In this document: positions 8,812-16,883 of the stretch, in pieces
How the letters are laid out: each line of letters starts with the position of its first letter
How positions within the stretch are numbered: position 1 is the first letter of the stretch
Virus record (IMG/VR): IMGVR_UViG_3300031578_000032
Location: 1 to 59,581 of that record
From: a virus
DNA length: 59,581 nucleotides
Direction: 5' to 3' (one strand)
Notes under the pieces: generated by a model
Seen by the model: only the letters and a program-made list of their open reading frames with translations
The model's database searches: none
What the model was told of the DNA's origin: nothing
Translations under genes and position numbers: made by a program

Positions 8812-9504
8812 TTATTTTATTATTGATATAATTTTTATATCATGTTTTTTATCTTCTAAAGATAATATTTCATCTATATTGATGGGTAATTCAAGTTTTG
8901 GTAAATCTTCTGGTATGTGAAGTTCTTCTTTATTATCATACCACTCGACTAATTTATCTTGATCTTGAAGTTCTTGAGCTATTCTTGTTTTCATTTTTAT
9001 TGGACATGAATGTAAGAACTCGAATGTACTGTTTCTTAATCTTCCAGAACTAATCCAATCAATAACTGCCATCTCTTTAATTTTAAATTCCCACATATCC
9101 ATATCTAATTGATGTCTTTTTTCATCTGTCAGGACACCAATCTTTCCTTTTAAGTAAGCAGCTTGTTGATAGAATCTCATAAATTCTCTTTTCGTATCTC
9201 TGATTGCTCTTTCAGATTCTTCCATTAACATAATTTTTTCTTTAAGGTCAACTTTGCATCTTTTTAATTCAAAATCACTTTCTTGACCTGTTTCTATTTT
9301 CCATTCTAGTTCTTCAATGTCAATTTGCAATCTTGCATTATTGGAAGTTAATTCTCTTAATCCTCTAAATCGTTTGTACAATTCTCTTAGTGATTGTTTA
9401 TATTGTCCGTATAAAGTACCGCCTGCTCTAGTCGTTACAAGATAATCATCTTGAAATTGTGGCATCCCTGTTTGGTGGTCATCCAATAATGTTCTTAAAT
9501 TCAT
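8812..9504 (-). CDS. Coiled-coil protein of unknown function, downstream of fibre gene
   Basis: The 230-residue product is highly charged. Residues about 45-125 are heptad-rich and predicted by eye to be a long coiled coil (RFRGLRELTSNNARLQIDIE onward, ending QQAAYLKGKIGVLTDEKR). The C-terminus is acidic with prolines. AAAGGA precedes the ATG at 9504. It follows the fibre gene 9642-11936 with only a homing-endonuclease remnant between, so a structural, assembly or chaperone role is possible. No family was recognised. Confidence 0.7.
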   Translation of the reverse strand: MNLRTLLDDHQTGMPQFQDDYLVTTRAGGTLYGQYKQSLRELYKRFRGLRELTSNNARLQIDIEELEWKIETGQESDFELKRCKVDLKEKIMLMEESERAIRDTKREFMRFYQQAAYLKGKIGVLTDEKRHQLDMDMWEFKIKEMAVIDWISSGRLRNSTFEFLHSCPIKMKTRIAQELQDQDKLVEWYDNKEELHIPEDLPKLELPINIDEILSLEDKKHDIKIISIIK

Positions 9505-9534
9505 TTTTCGTTTTCCTTTCTTTTTTATATTTTT

Positions 9535-9624
9535 TGATTTAAAAATTTTTGTGATTCTACACTACAAATTCCCATTCTTAAATTGATGTTTCGCTTCTTG
9601 ACCACACCCATATTCATACAACAT
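9535..9624 (-). pseudogene. Deletion remnant of an HNH homing endonuclease
   Basis: Read on the minus strand, this spacer begins MLYEYGCGQEAKHQFKNGN, matching the start of the intact endonuclease at 38759-39667 (CEYGCGREAKYQFKNGKW). It then jumps directly to DNA matching the last codons of that gene (SVESQKFLNQ), with about 33 of 35 bases alike. Everything between, including the HNH core, is gone. The octamer TTGTAGTG lies at the junction and occurs near both ends of the intact gene. The remnant sits where a free-standing homing endonuclease would have sat, between a fibre gene and its downstream neighbour. Confidence 0.85.
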
Positions 9625-9641
9625 TATTTTATAAATCTCCA

Positions 9642-11936
9642 TTAAGAGTAATTTTGCTCGGCTGTTTCTCCATACATAGCTGTTCCGTCACATAAAAATG
9701 TAATTATATCAGTTCCGCTAGTTGTTATTGTTGGAGGAGTTCCACCTGGCCATTTAAAATCGCTGCTATATGATAGTGTATATGAACTAGGGTTTATTAT
9801 TTTTATTGTATAAAAGGCTAATCCATTTGGCATATTAGAAACTCGAAGTTCAGTATTATCGGTCAGTGTTGCTGTTATTATCTGATGTTCTTCTATATCC
9901 CATGATATGACAGCTGAACCATCAATAATTCCTGATGAAATACTTGTAGAATCATAATACTGGGCTTTTTCCCATTGGTTAGATGTTAAAAGCAACGAAC
10001 TTACGTCTCCAGAAGTCCCACTACTACCCGAACTACCATCTGTACCAGAGGTTCCATCAACACCCGAAGTACCGTCAGTTCCGCTCGTTCCATTGGTACC
10101 TGATGTTCCAGAACTACCTGATGAACCACTACTTCCAGATTCCATCCATATTTGCCAATATAATGACCAGTTAACTCCAGTTCCAGGATCATTATCTATA
10201 GCTGGAACATGATCTTGAATACATAAGTAAATTACTCTATTATCTTCAACCACATCATTGATAACATAACCAGTAGAGTCTATTGACCATGATCCTTGAC
10301 TATAAAATCCATCTCCTGATGTACCAGAACTTCCAGAACTTCCACTTGACCCTGATGTTCCTGATGTTCCACTTTCTGCTAATAAATTCCAATAGGTTTC
10401 CCAAGAAGCTCCTACACCAGGTTCATTTGTAGAATCAGCATTATTAAACAGAATACACATATAAGAGGCATTATTATTTATTACTACATCATTAACATAA
10501 TAATCTTCAGTTGAATCCCAACTTCCTAGATAAGCAAAACCAGTTCCTGAACTACCTGCTGTACCACTAGTTCCATCTGTTCCTGATGTACCATCACTTC
10601 CACTAGTTCCTGATGAACCATCACTACCTGAGCTACCTGATGAACCAGAAGTTCCGTTAGTACCTGATGTACCTCCTGTTCCTGATGACCCAGAAGTTCC
10701 TGATGTTCCATTTGTACCTGACGATCCGCTGGATCCTGATGTTCCATTTGTTCCACCTGCAGCAAATAACTCCCAATAGGTAGTCCAACTAACTCCTACA
10801 CCAGGTTCGTTTGTAGTATCAGCGGTATTAAATAATGTACAAACATAATTGTTATTATTATTAATAACTACATTTTGAACATAATAATCTTCAGTTGAAT
10901 CCCAACTTCCTAAATATTCAAAACCGCTTCCTGATGTACCAGAAGATCCTGAACTTCCATCAGTACCTGCGATTCCTGTAAAAGTTCCAAAATCTGACCA
11001 CAGTCCTGTTGAACCATTGTAGATAATAATATGCCCGTCAAGAGTAGCAGAAGTATCAATATCAGCAGGAGCTCCCTTATCTGCTCTAATATCATTTATA
11101 ATTACAAATGTCCATGTTAATACACTTGTTCCATCAATAGCAGCTTCAATCTCGGTAACTTTTGCTTCATCAAAATCTCCATATTCATCAACTTGAAAAC
11201 TAGATCCACTAGATCCACTAGATCCTGATGTACCATGAGAACCTGACCATCCTGAAGAACCAGAACTTCCGCTTGAACCAGATGTTCCATTTGTTCCTTG
11301 AACACCATCTATTCCGCTTGTTCCATCAGTACCATCAACACCTGATGTTCCTGAACTACCTGATGTTCCGGTAGATGAAAACAATTCCCAATAAGTTTCC
11401 CAATCTACACCATCACCAGGTTTATTTGTACTACTAGATATATGATCTAAAATACATATATAATTATTTAAATTAGTTGCGTCAGCAACAACAACTTCAG
11501 TTGCTATATACGCAGAACTATCTTGCCAATATCCTTGATACACAAAACCAGCACCACTGCTACCTGAACTACCAGCTGTTCCACTACTACCTGATGTCCC
11601 GTGTGTTCCGCTAGTACCATCAGTACCAGATATTCCACTACTACCCGAACTACCATCTGTTCCACTAGTGCCTGAACTCCCGCTGCTACCTGATGTTCCA
11701 CTAGTTCCTGATGTTCCACTAACATCAACGAAAGCAGAACCATCCCATACTGTTACAGCAGTGAACTTACCAGTAGATGGTGTAGTTTCCCCTATTGGAC
11801 CGGGAGAATACATTAATAGTTGTTTTGTAAAGTTTTTAGTCTCATTCCCACTAACATCCACACCGACTCCCAGATCATTTGCATCTAATTGCCCTATGAA
11901 TGGATTGAGACCACTTATAGTTTTGTCTTCAGCCAT
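9642..11936 (-). CDS. Collagen-like tail fibre/virion protein with repeated sugar-binding-like modules
   Basis: The 764-residue protein alternates long glycine-every-third-residue tracts (GTSGSSGTSGTDG type), expected to form a trimeric collagen-like shaft, with four globular modules of about 55 residues. The modules share the pattern GF.YxGSWDSTEDYYVxxVV, a short loop and NYVCxL, then a TNEPGxGxxWxTYWELx end, resembling CBM5/12-like carbohydrate-binding repeats. Modules 2 and 3 are nearly identical. A different insert (about residues 245-325) contains DGHIIIYNGSTGLW. The N-terminus (KTISGLNPFIGQLDANDLGV) resembles virion-attachment ends of phage fibres; the C-terminal 100 residues are a separate beta-rich domain. 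Likely host-surface binding. Confidence 0.85.
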   Translation of the reverse strand: MAEDKTISGLNPFIGQLDANDLGVGVDVSGNETKNFTKQLLMYSPGPIGETTPSTGKFTAVTVWDGSAFVDVSGTSGTSGTSGSSGSSGTSGTDGSSGSSGISGTDGTSGTHGTSGSSGTAGSSGSSGAGFVYQGYWQDSSAYIATEVVVADATNLNNYICILDHISSSTNKPGDGVDWETYWELFSSTGTSGSSGTSGVDGTDGTSGIDGVQGTNGTSGSSGSSGSSGWSGSHGTSGSSGSSGSSFQVDEYGDFDEAKVTEIEAAIDGTSVLTWTFVIINDIRADKGAPADIDTSATLDGHIIIYNGSTGLWSDFGTFTGIAGTDGSSGSSGTSGSGFEYLGSWDSTEDYYVQNVVINNNNNYVCTLFNTADTTNEPGVGVSWTTYWELFAAGGTNGTSGSSGSSGTNGTSGTSGSSGTGGTSGTNGTSGSSGSSGSDGSSGTSGSDGTSGTDGTSGTAGSSGTGFAYLGSWDSTEDYYVNDVVINNNASYMCILFNNADSTNEPGVGASWETYWNLLAESGTSGTSGSSGSSGSSGTSGDGFYSQGSWSIDSTGYVINDVVEDNRVIYLCIQDHVPAIDNDPGTGVNWSLYWQIWMESGSSGSSGSSGTSGTNGTSGTDGTSGVDGTSGTDGSSGSSGTSGDVSSLLLTSNQWEKAQYYDSTSISSGIIDGSAVISWDIEEHQIITATLTDNTELRVSNMPNGLAFYTIKIINPSSYTLSYSSDFKWPGGTPPTITTSGTDIITFLCDGTAMYGETAEQNYS

Positions 11937-11950
11937 ATAATTTTATCCTA

Positions 11951-12247
11951 TTACTCAAATAATTTTTGTGTACCACTAAGGATTGAGTTTTCATATAAAT
12001 TAGTTAACTTGCTACCAAGTAACCTTTGTGAATTTTTGCCTGTATAAACTCTAAGAGCAGATTCCATAATTTTAACCTTTTCAATAAATTGATATATGGA
12101 ATTTATAATTTGTAGTTCCGCTTGTGACGGGTCATTTTTAGTTTCAAGGTAATCTAATAATACAGTCAATGATTCAAAGGTTATTTTAAATTCTTTTTCA
12201 TGCAACTCATTTAAAAGATTAACTACTAATTGGTTTGGTTTTGACAT
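11951..12247 (-). CDS. Small helical protein of unknown function, between fibre genes
   Basis: A 98-residue, mostly helical protein (MSKPNQLVVNLLNELHEKEF) with a ribosome binding site GGAGAG ahead of the ATG at 12247. It lies 14 bases upstream of the collagen-like fibre gene and 29 bases downstream of the beta-rich virion protein gene. I do not recognise the family. The position suggests a tail accessory or assembly protein. Confidence 0.7.
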   Translation of the reverse strand: MSKPNQLVVNLLNELHEKEFKITFESLTVLLDYLETKNDPSQAELQIINSIYQFIEKVKIMESALRVYTGKNSQRLLGSKLTNLYENSILSGTQKLFE

Positions 12248-12276
12248 ATCTTGCTCTCCATAAGTTTATAAATATT

Positions 12277-13476
12277 TTAACCAGTTACAATAACATTCAA
12301 TGTTACAGTATTTACAGGCATCCAAATTCTAATAGTATTTAATGCAGTTCTATCTATTAACATCGCATCTATCAATTCGCCCGTTGCATTGTCCCAACAT
12401 TGAACAGCAAAGGCATCAGATATAAGTGCTGGTGAAAGAACTGATATATCAACATCTTGATAATAGTCACTTCCTGATAGATTCCAAGCACTTAATTGAC
12501 TTTTAACATTACCAGACACTGAAGCAGATGGGAAAAATAAAATAGAAACAGTTCCAGTTCCAGTGGTTAAAGCAACACCGACCTGTTGATTAGTTTTTAC
12601 ATTTGTAGCTGTACCAGCTTCTGAACTTGAAAGATAAACAAAATCTCCAGCATTTACAGTTACAGCTGCCTGAACTCTAACAGTTAAGGCTCCTGCCCAC
12701 CTTCCCTTTGGATTTGTTCCTACCTCTGTTACTACTGCTTGAGCAAATGTAATTTCTGATGAAGCAATAGCTGTCACCCATGTTGTTCCATCATAATATA
12801 CTAATGAATTTAAAGCAGCTGAGGTAACCATATTAATTCTTGTACCCATTCTGTCTAGTCTTTCCCAAGAATTTAAGATTCCAAAGTAATACATATCATC
12901 ATCTCGTACATGAATAATTCTTCCCTGATCTCTAGTTGCAGAAAATGTTGGAAGAGTATGTTCAACCGACGCCCAAGTACTTGTATTTTGTCTATAAATT
13001 GTAGGAGTACCTGGATCATAATCATATAAAGTACCTATTGCCCACGGACCAGTTGTAGCTGAAACTGCTTTTAAGAAAACATGATTAGCTCCATATGCGC
13101 CTGGAAGTAGACTAGGTGGGATTATTTTTATACTTGCTTGAGGTGCTGGTCTTGATTTAACAAATTCATATTCCAAAACTATGTAATAATAACCAGGTTC
13201 TTTAATGATTGAGCCTCCAAAGTAATGGAGGGCATTATCAAAATCAACTTGATGTTGTGCTGTAATCTGGATCCATATATCATCCTTGAAACATGAACCT
13301 ACTGTTACATTAACATAATTATTTGGTGAAGTTGAATCTGCTATTACATCCATACCTCGTGGGGAAAATAAAAGATCTTCTCCCTGAGTTAGCATTCTTG
13401 TTAATCTGTTAACTATATCACTATTGTATGAAGCAAATGGGTCGACCGCCCGTGTTTGTGTTGGGTATTGAGACAT
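12277..13476 (-). CDS. Putative virion (tail/baseplate) structural protein
   Basis: The 399-residue product is rich in beta-strand, Gly, Thr and Val, with few charges in the second half (ITFAQAVVTEVGTNPKGRWA, then VRVQAAVTVNAGDFVYLSSS). The N-terminus (RAVDPFASYNSDIVNRLTRM) is helical. Repeated phrases such as YYDGTTWV and WASVEHTLP are typical of phage tail or fibre-attachment proteins that list their surface domains in tandem. It starts the transcription unit that continues into the fibre gene. Exact T4 counterpart not recognised. Confidence 0.7.
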   Translation of the reverse strand: MSQYPTQTRAVDPFASYNSDIVNRLTRMLTQGEDLLFSPRGMDVIADSTSPNNYVNVTVGSCFKDDIWIQITAQHQVDFDNALHYFGGSIIKEPGYYYIVLEYEFVKSRPAPQASIKIIPPSLLPGAYGANHVFLKAVSATTGPWAIGTLYDYDPGTPTIYRQNTSTWASVEHTLPTFSATRDQGRIIHVRDDDMYYFGILNSWERLDRMGTRINMVTSAALNSLVYYDGTTWVTAIASSEITFAQAVVTEVGTNPKGRWAGALTVRVQAAVTVNAGDFVYLSSSEAGTATNVKTNQQVGVALTTGTGTVSILFFPSASVSGNVKSQLSAWNLSGSDYYQDVDISVLSPALISDAFAVQCWDNATGELIDAMLIDRTALNTIRIWMPVNTVTLNVIVTG

Positions 13477-13535
13477 TTATTTTCTCCTTAAAAATAATAC
13501 TAACGGCAAATCTTTTACATTTATTTTTATCCTTA

Positions 13536-13553
13536 TTTCTATAGGGATAGAAA
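13536..13553. terminator. Short hairpin with A/T-run, possible terminator
   Basis: TTTCTAT and ATAGAAA pair around an AGGG loop (7-bp stem). On the minus strand a T-run precedes and on the plus strand an A-run follows. It lies in the 259-base gap 13477-13735, just downstream of a repeated AT element. It may end transcription from the nuclease gene, but the stem is weak. Confidence 0.35.
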
Positions 13554-13559
13554 AAAATA

Positions 13560-13604
13560 CTATATATATTAATTAATGAAAAGGTATATTTATATTTTAT
13601 TATT
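13560..13604. repeat. Dispersed intergenic element, copy 1
   Basis: The sequence CTATATATATTAATTAATGA, followed by an AT-rich tail, recurs at 56368-56412 with the same order of bases over about 45 positions and in shorter form at 32633-32659. All three are intergenic. The element may be a promoter, an origin-associated AT-rich site or a protein-binding site; nothing in the sequence decides between them. Confidence 0.5.
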
Positions 13605-13618
13605 TGAAGGGTAAGTAA

Positions 13619-13645
13619 GGGTGTTATATATATTTTATAACACCC
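13619..13645. terminator. Intergenic hairpin (10-bp stem), likely terminator
   Basis: GGGTGTTATA pairs perfectly with TATAACACCC around a 7-base loop. It lies downstream of the minus-strand gene 13736-14407 and upstream of the virion gene 13476. There is no strong T-run on the minus strand, so it may slow or process RNA rather than end it fully. Confidence 0.55.
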
Positions 13646-13692
13646 TCATAACATTTTTGGTAACTAGTGAAAATAACTTTAATAAGTATTTG

Positions 13693-13709
13693 ATTTATAT
13701 TTTGTTCTA
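13693..13709 (-). promoter_or_regulatory. Promoter-like motif (TAGAACAAAATATAAAT)
   Basis: On the minus strand this matches a motif found just upstream of five other minus-strand units. It is about 220 bases upstream of the virion gene starting at 13476 and directly after the stop of the nuclease gene. It is farther from its gene than other copies, so its role here is less certain. Confidence 0.4.
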
Positions 13710-13735
13710 TACTTACTACCGTATTAGTTTCTATT

Positions 13736-14407
13736 TTACAGTTGAATGCACCTTTCAATTTTTTTTAATGATGGTGCATTACCTTTAATTTTTATAACCT
13801 TCCATCCACCCGATTTTAATTTCTCTTCTCTTAAAGGATCAATAAAAACATCTTGATTATGCCAGAATGTATCAGGAAATTCAATATTGATTTTTAAAAC
13901 TGGATCAGCGAAGTCTGATATATAACGAAACTTCGTTAACCCCCCCAAGGTCTTTTCTTCAATGAAATAATTTTGTCTGATATTGTGGAAGTACATTGAT
14001 AAATGATTAAAAATTCTTTTTTTCATGCTAGCAACAGGATCTAAAGGAGAATTATCATTTTCATTAACGCCTAATTCTTTAATGATAATAACTTCTTTAT
14101 CGACAACTTCTTCATCACCTATGATACTTTCATCAGTTAAAGTATAGCTATCTTGTTCCACTGGTTCACTAGTTTTAAACATATCTTTATGACGACCATA
14201 TAAACTTTTTATAGCAAATTCTTCATTGGCTAAGGGTGCATCCGGGAATCTTAATTTGTATTCACCATGTGTTACGCTGTGTTTTTTAAGATGTCTTGGG
14301 GATATTATGGCGAATGATTTACCACAGATTTGACAATTAACCTTTCCTGTTTTTTCTTCATAATACGGGTATGGATATGGGTATTCATGTTCAGTGTTTA
14401 TAATCAT
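13736..14407 (-). CDS. MucR/Ros-type zinc-finger protein with Vsr-like nuclease C-terminus
   Basis: The 223-residue protein begins with a single zinc-finger-like module (residues about 21-57: CQICGKSFAIISPRHLKKH, then VTHGEYKLRFPDAP) of the Ros/MucR type often attached to phage nucleases. A variable acidic linker contains EQDSYTLTDE, also found at the C-terminus of the protein at 43624-43923. The last 60 residues, with NIEFPDTFWHNQDVFIDPLR and GGWKVIKIKG, resemble the Vsr/EDxHD endonuclease fold (acidic residue, then W-H-x-D, then R/K). It may be a free-standing homing-type nuclease. AAAAGGAG precedes the ATG at 14407. Catalysis is inferred. Confidence 0.6.
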   Translation of the reverse strand: MIINTEHEYPYPYPYYEEKTGKVNCQICGKSFAIISPRHLKKHSVTHGEYKLRFPDAPLANEEFAIKSLYGRHKDMFKTSEPVEQDSYTLTDESIIGDEEVVDKEVIIIKELGVNENDNSPLDPVASMKKRIFNHLSMYFHNIRQNYFIEEKTLGGLTKFRYISDFADPVLKINIEFPDTFWHNQDVFIDPLREEKLKSGGWKVIKIKGNAPSLKKIERCIQL

Positions 14408-14430
14408 AGAATTCTCCTTTTCAACCTATA

Positions 14431-14447
14431 ATTTTAATTTTGTTCTA
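14431..14447 (-). promoter_or_regulatory. Promoter-like motif (TAGAACAAAATTAAAAT)
   Basis: This copy lies about 25-40 bases upstream of the ATG at 14407, between divergent genes. It matches the motif upstream of the units starting at 37922, 45314, 49040 and 56316. The plus-strand unit starting at 14466 must use a promoter in the same 58-base gap or farther left. Confidence 0.55.
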
Positions 14448-14465
14448 AAAAAGGATTAAGATCTA

Positions 14466-14864
14466 ATGAAAATTCCAACTTTAAAAATCGACAAATCTTT
14501 ACCTCACCATTACCTCTTTAGTGTAGCAATTCATACTATGAAAAGTAAAAATGCAGGGCAGATGTTTTTAAAACACGGTCCAATTTATTATACCAATGAT
14601 GATGTTGTTAGAATGTCGAATGTCATTTCAAGATGTACAGATAAGGTATATGAACAAACACAAATGGAAGCAGCAGAAGCTGAAGGTTGTACTCAACTTA
14701 TATCTTCAATAGCAGGTATGAGATTATCAGCTAATGCAAACAGTTGTACTATACATCATTTTTCATCAGCTATAAAATTTGGTGACGATGATCTTGTGTT
14801 ATTAGTTAAGTTAGCAAATACAGATAAATCTTCTAAAAAAAAATTAATGGAGGCAAAAATATGA
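14466..14864 (+). CDS. Hypothetical protein, first gene of the plus-strand accessory unit
   Basis: The 132-residue product (MKIPTLKIDKSLPHHYLFSV) has no signal peptide, membrane segment or known motif that I can see. It looks like a compact alpha/beta cytosolic protein with a lysine-rich tail. AAAAAAGGATTAAGATCTA precedes the ATG. Its stop overlaps the start of the NADAR gene, so the two are probably translated together. Confidence 0.7.
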   Translation: MKIPTLKIDKSLPHHYLFSVAIHTMKSKNAGQMFLKHGPIYYTNDDVVRMSNVISRCTDKVYEQTQMEAAEAEGCTQLISSIAGMRLSANANSCTIHHFSSAIKFGDDDLVLLVKLANTDKSSKKKLMEAKI

Positions 14865-15319
14865 TTAATTCGTTTAAAAATCAACATAAATTTCTTTCAA
14901 ACTTTTATCAAGTTTCAATAAATTTTGAAGGAATTATATATCCAACAGTTGAACATGTATACCAAGCAGCAAAATCATTTGATACTATATATAGAGATAA
15001 GATATCAAGCATTCCGTGGTATAAACCTGGAACAGCTAAAATGTATGGGAACAAGGTTAAGATTCGACCAGATTGGGAAAAAGTTAAAGTAGATATTATG
15101 AAAAAGTTATTGTATAAAAAATTCATGTATCCAGATTTAAGTAACTTATTATTACAGACAGAGGATGATTATCTTGAAGAAGGTAATTTCTGGCATGACA
15201 ATTTCTGGGGAAATTGTAGATGTAAAAAATGCAAAGATATACCCGGTCAAAACATGTTAGGTAAATTATTAATGGATGTACGAGAAGAATTGAAGGAGGA
15301 TACAAATGGTAAAGATTGA
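14861..15319 (+). CDS. NADAR (YbiA-like) family N-glycosidase/de-ADP-ribosylase
   Basis: The 152-residue protein shows the NADAR fold signatures: LSNFYQVSINFEG near the start, TVEHVYQAAKSF in the middle and a WHDNFWG segment before the end. YbiA-like members act on ribose-linked compounds, and some NADAR proteins remove ADP-ribose from guanine in DNA, reversing DarT-type toxin attack. It has an insert CRCKKCKD near the C-terminus, a possible extra metal site. It overlaps the upstream gene by 4 and the MBL gene by 14 bases. With the neighbouring nicotinamidase it suggests NAD/ADP-ribose metabolism or counter-defence (inference). Confidence 0.85.
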   Translation: MINSFKNQHKFLSNFYQVSINFEGIIYPTVEHVYQAAKSFDTIYRDKISSIPWYKPGTAKMYGNKVKIRPDWEKVKVDIMKKLLYKKFMYPDLSNLLLQTEDDYLEEGNFWHDNFWGNCRCKKCKDIPGQNMLGKLLMDVREELKEDTNGKD

Positions 15320-16040
15320 AGTCCTCGGAGTGGGTAATTTGTTCACTCCACAAATAACAAACACCTCTTTTTTATTATCACCTGATATTGGTGGAGATGA
15401 AAAATTTCTTATTGATTGTGGTTATAACGTTTTTCAAAAATTAATTTCTGGTGGTTATGATATTGGAAACATAAAAACTGTAATCATTACTCATACTCAT
15501 CCAGATCATGTTGGTAGTTTGGGAGCATTAATTTATTACAGATGGTTTGTATTTAACAGACATACAACTATTATATGTGGAAATAAAGTTGGTAAATATC
15601 TAAAGGCATATTTAGAGTCAACAGTATTTTATGTTCTTAAACCAGGAGAGATTAGATTGGATAAATATATAGAATGCCCATATTCTCTTGTATCTAATGG
15701 TATACCCACTGGACTTATAACTATGTTTGAAGTTCAACATGGTGATATACCAGCATACGGAGTTTATTTACATAAAGATAAAATAGTTTTTACCGGCGAT
15801 ACAGATCTTTTAAACCCATTATCTACTATGATGTCTAGTGCTGAAATAATATTCCATGATTGTTTAATAGGCCATTTTGCAAGGGGTATTCATTCAAACA
15901 TGGGAGATATGGAAGTAACTTATCCTAAAATAATCAGGGAGAAGATTCAGTTGGTTCATTATGGAAAGAAACTTACACAGAAATTTCTTGATAATGATAT
16001 GACTATTTGTCATGAGGGATCTACTTATACTGTTAAATAA
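15306..16040 (+). CDS. Metallo-beta-lactamase-fold hydrolase (RNase Z/Apyc1-like)
   Basis: The 244-residue protein has the MBL signature HTHPDH (His63, His65, Asp67, His68), a further His at about 145 (VQHGD), the metal-bridging Asp165 in FTGDTD and a late VHYG. The start, EVLGVGNLFTPQITNTSFLL followed by FLIDCGYNV, is the RNase Z/phosphodiesterase type. Phage proteins of this class include Apyc1, which destroys cyclic mononucleotide signals of Pycsar immunity. Size and motifs allow that role but RNase Z-like RNA processing or another phosphodiesterase activity is equally compatible. GGAGGATACAA precedes the ATG. Confidence 0.85.
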   Translation: MVKIEVLGVGNLFTPQITNTSFLLSPDIGGDEKFLIDCGYNVFQKLISGGYDIGNIKTVIITHTHPDHVGSLGALIYYRWFVFNRHTTIICGNKVGKYLKAYLESTVFYVLKPGEIRLDKYIECPYSLVSNGIPTGLITMFEVQHGDIPAYGVYLHKDKIVFTGDTDLLNPLSTMMSSAEIIFHDCLIGHFARGIHSNMGDMEVTYPKIIREKIQLVHYGKKLTQKFLDNDMTICHEGSTYTVK

Positions 16041-16050
16041 AGGGGAATTT

Positions 16051-16440
16051 ATGAAGACAGGAGTTTATAGAGCATATTTTGATGGTTCTGCTTCCCCAAA
16101 CCCAGGTGAAATAACCATTGGAGGTTGTATCAAAAATGGAAATGAAAACATATTTAAATTTTCAAAAAACATGGGGCATGGAACTAACAGTGAAGCTGAA
16201 TATTTGGCTCTTATAGAAGTTTTAGGAAAAATTGTATCTCTAAAAATTGAGAAAGTTGAAGTGTTTGGAGATTCACAATTAATCGTACGTCAAATGAATG
16301 GAGTTTATAGAATTAAACAAGACAATATGAAGAATTTATCTAAACAAGCAAAAGATCTTTTGACTCATATTCCAGAGTGTGAACTATCATGGATTAAGAG
16401 ATCAAAAAATGCAGAAGCTGATTCGTTATCAAAGGGGTAA
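16051..16440 (+). CDS. Ribonuclease H (RNase HI type)
   Basis: The ATG at 16051 is chosen because AAAGGGG sits 7 bases upstream; an earlier in-frame codon at 16012 lies inside the MBL gene without a ribosome binding site. The 129-residue product starts YFDGSASPNPGE and shows the four acidic residues of the RNase HI active site: Asp11, Glu50 (EAEYLAL), Asp74 (GDSQLI) and Asp124 (AEADSLS). It cleaves RNA in RNA-DNA hybrids, for example primers at the fork. The length is short, without the basic protrusion of E. coli RNase HI, as in many phage and archaeal forms. Confidence 0.92.
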   Translation: MKTGVYRAYFDGSASPNPGEITIGGCIKNGNENIFKFSKNMGHGTNSEAEYLALIEVLGKIVSLKIEKVEVFGDSQLIVRQMNGVYRIKQDNMKNLSKQAKDLLTHIPECELSWIKRSKNAEADSLSKG

Positions 16441-16445
16441 TAATT

Positions 16446-16883
16446 ATGCACTACAGTAAAATTTTATCTAAAAAATATGCAATTGAAATTTGTAATTTTT
16501 TAAACAATGAAAAAATTAATGGAATAGAGTTTAATATTAATTTTAGAACTGTGGGAGATCATAAAGGTCTTTATGTTACGTTGTTTATTTTTAGAAGACA
16601 GTTTGAATTTAATATATACAATATACATCATGAAAAACACTGTTTTGGATGTGGTGCAGAATTAACGGAAGATAATTTTCTTGAAGAAATATATTTATTA
16701 ACAGGATTAGAAGTATGTAGAGTTTGTGATCATAACGGATATAATATTGATGCTGTTCATCCTATTTTTAGAAGGATTGTTAAAATTAATTGGTCCCATG
16801 ATGAAATACTTAAATTATATAATGAACTTCAACATGCTGGTTATGAAGACATAAAACTAACAATAGAAAAGGAGAAAAAATGA
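16446..16883 (+). CDS. Hypothetical zinc-binding protein
   Basis: The 145-residue protein carries a central pair of CxxC knuckles (HCFGCGAEL and EVCRVCDHNG) about 27 residues apart, likely binding one zinc. The flanks are alpha/beta without known motifs. It sits 5 bases after RNase H and overlaps the nicotinamidase gene by 4, so it belongs to the same transcript. Function unknown. Confidence 0.72.
   Translation: MHYSKILSKKYAIEICNFLNNEKINGIEFNINFRTVGDHKGLYVTLFIFRRQFEFNIYNIHHEKHCFGCGAELTEDNFLEEIYLLTGLEVCRVCDHNGYNIDAVHPIFRRIVKINWSHDEILKLYNELQHAGYEDIKLTIEKEKK

Noticed and set aside
9980-11720. Repeats in the fibre gene as a possible CRISPR array
   Set aside because: The repeats are in-frame Gly-x-Ser/Thr codons with no constant repeat-spacer length and no cas genes.
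10001-11940. Several long open frames inside the fibre gene in other frames and on the plus strand
   Set aside because: They arise from the biased Gly-Ser-Thr codons of the fibre and give low-complexity products without ribosome binding sites.
12266-12273. T4-type late promoter TATAAATA
   Set aside because: It is on the plus strand, opposite to the surrounding genes, and such 8-mers are frequent by chance in AT-rich DNA.
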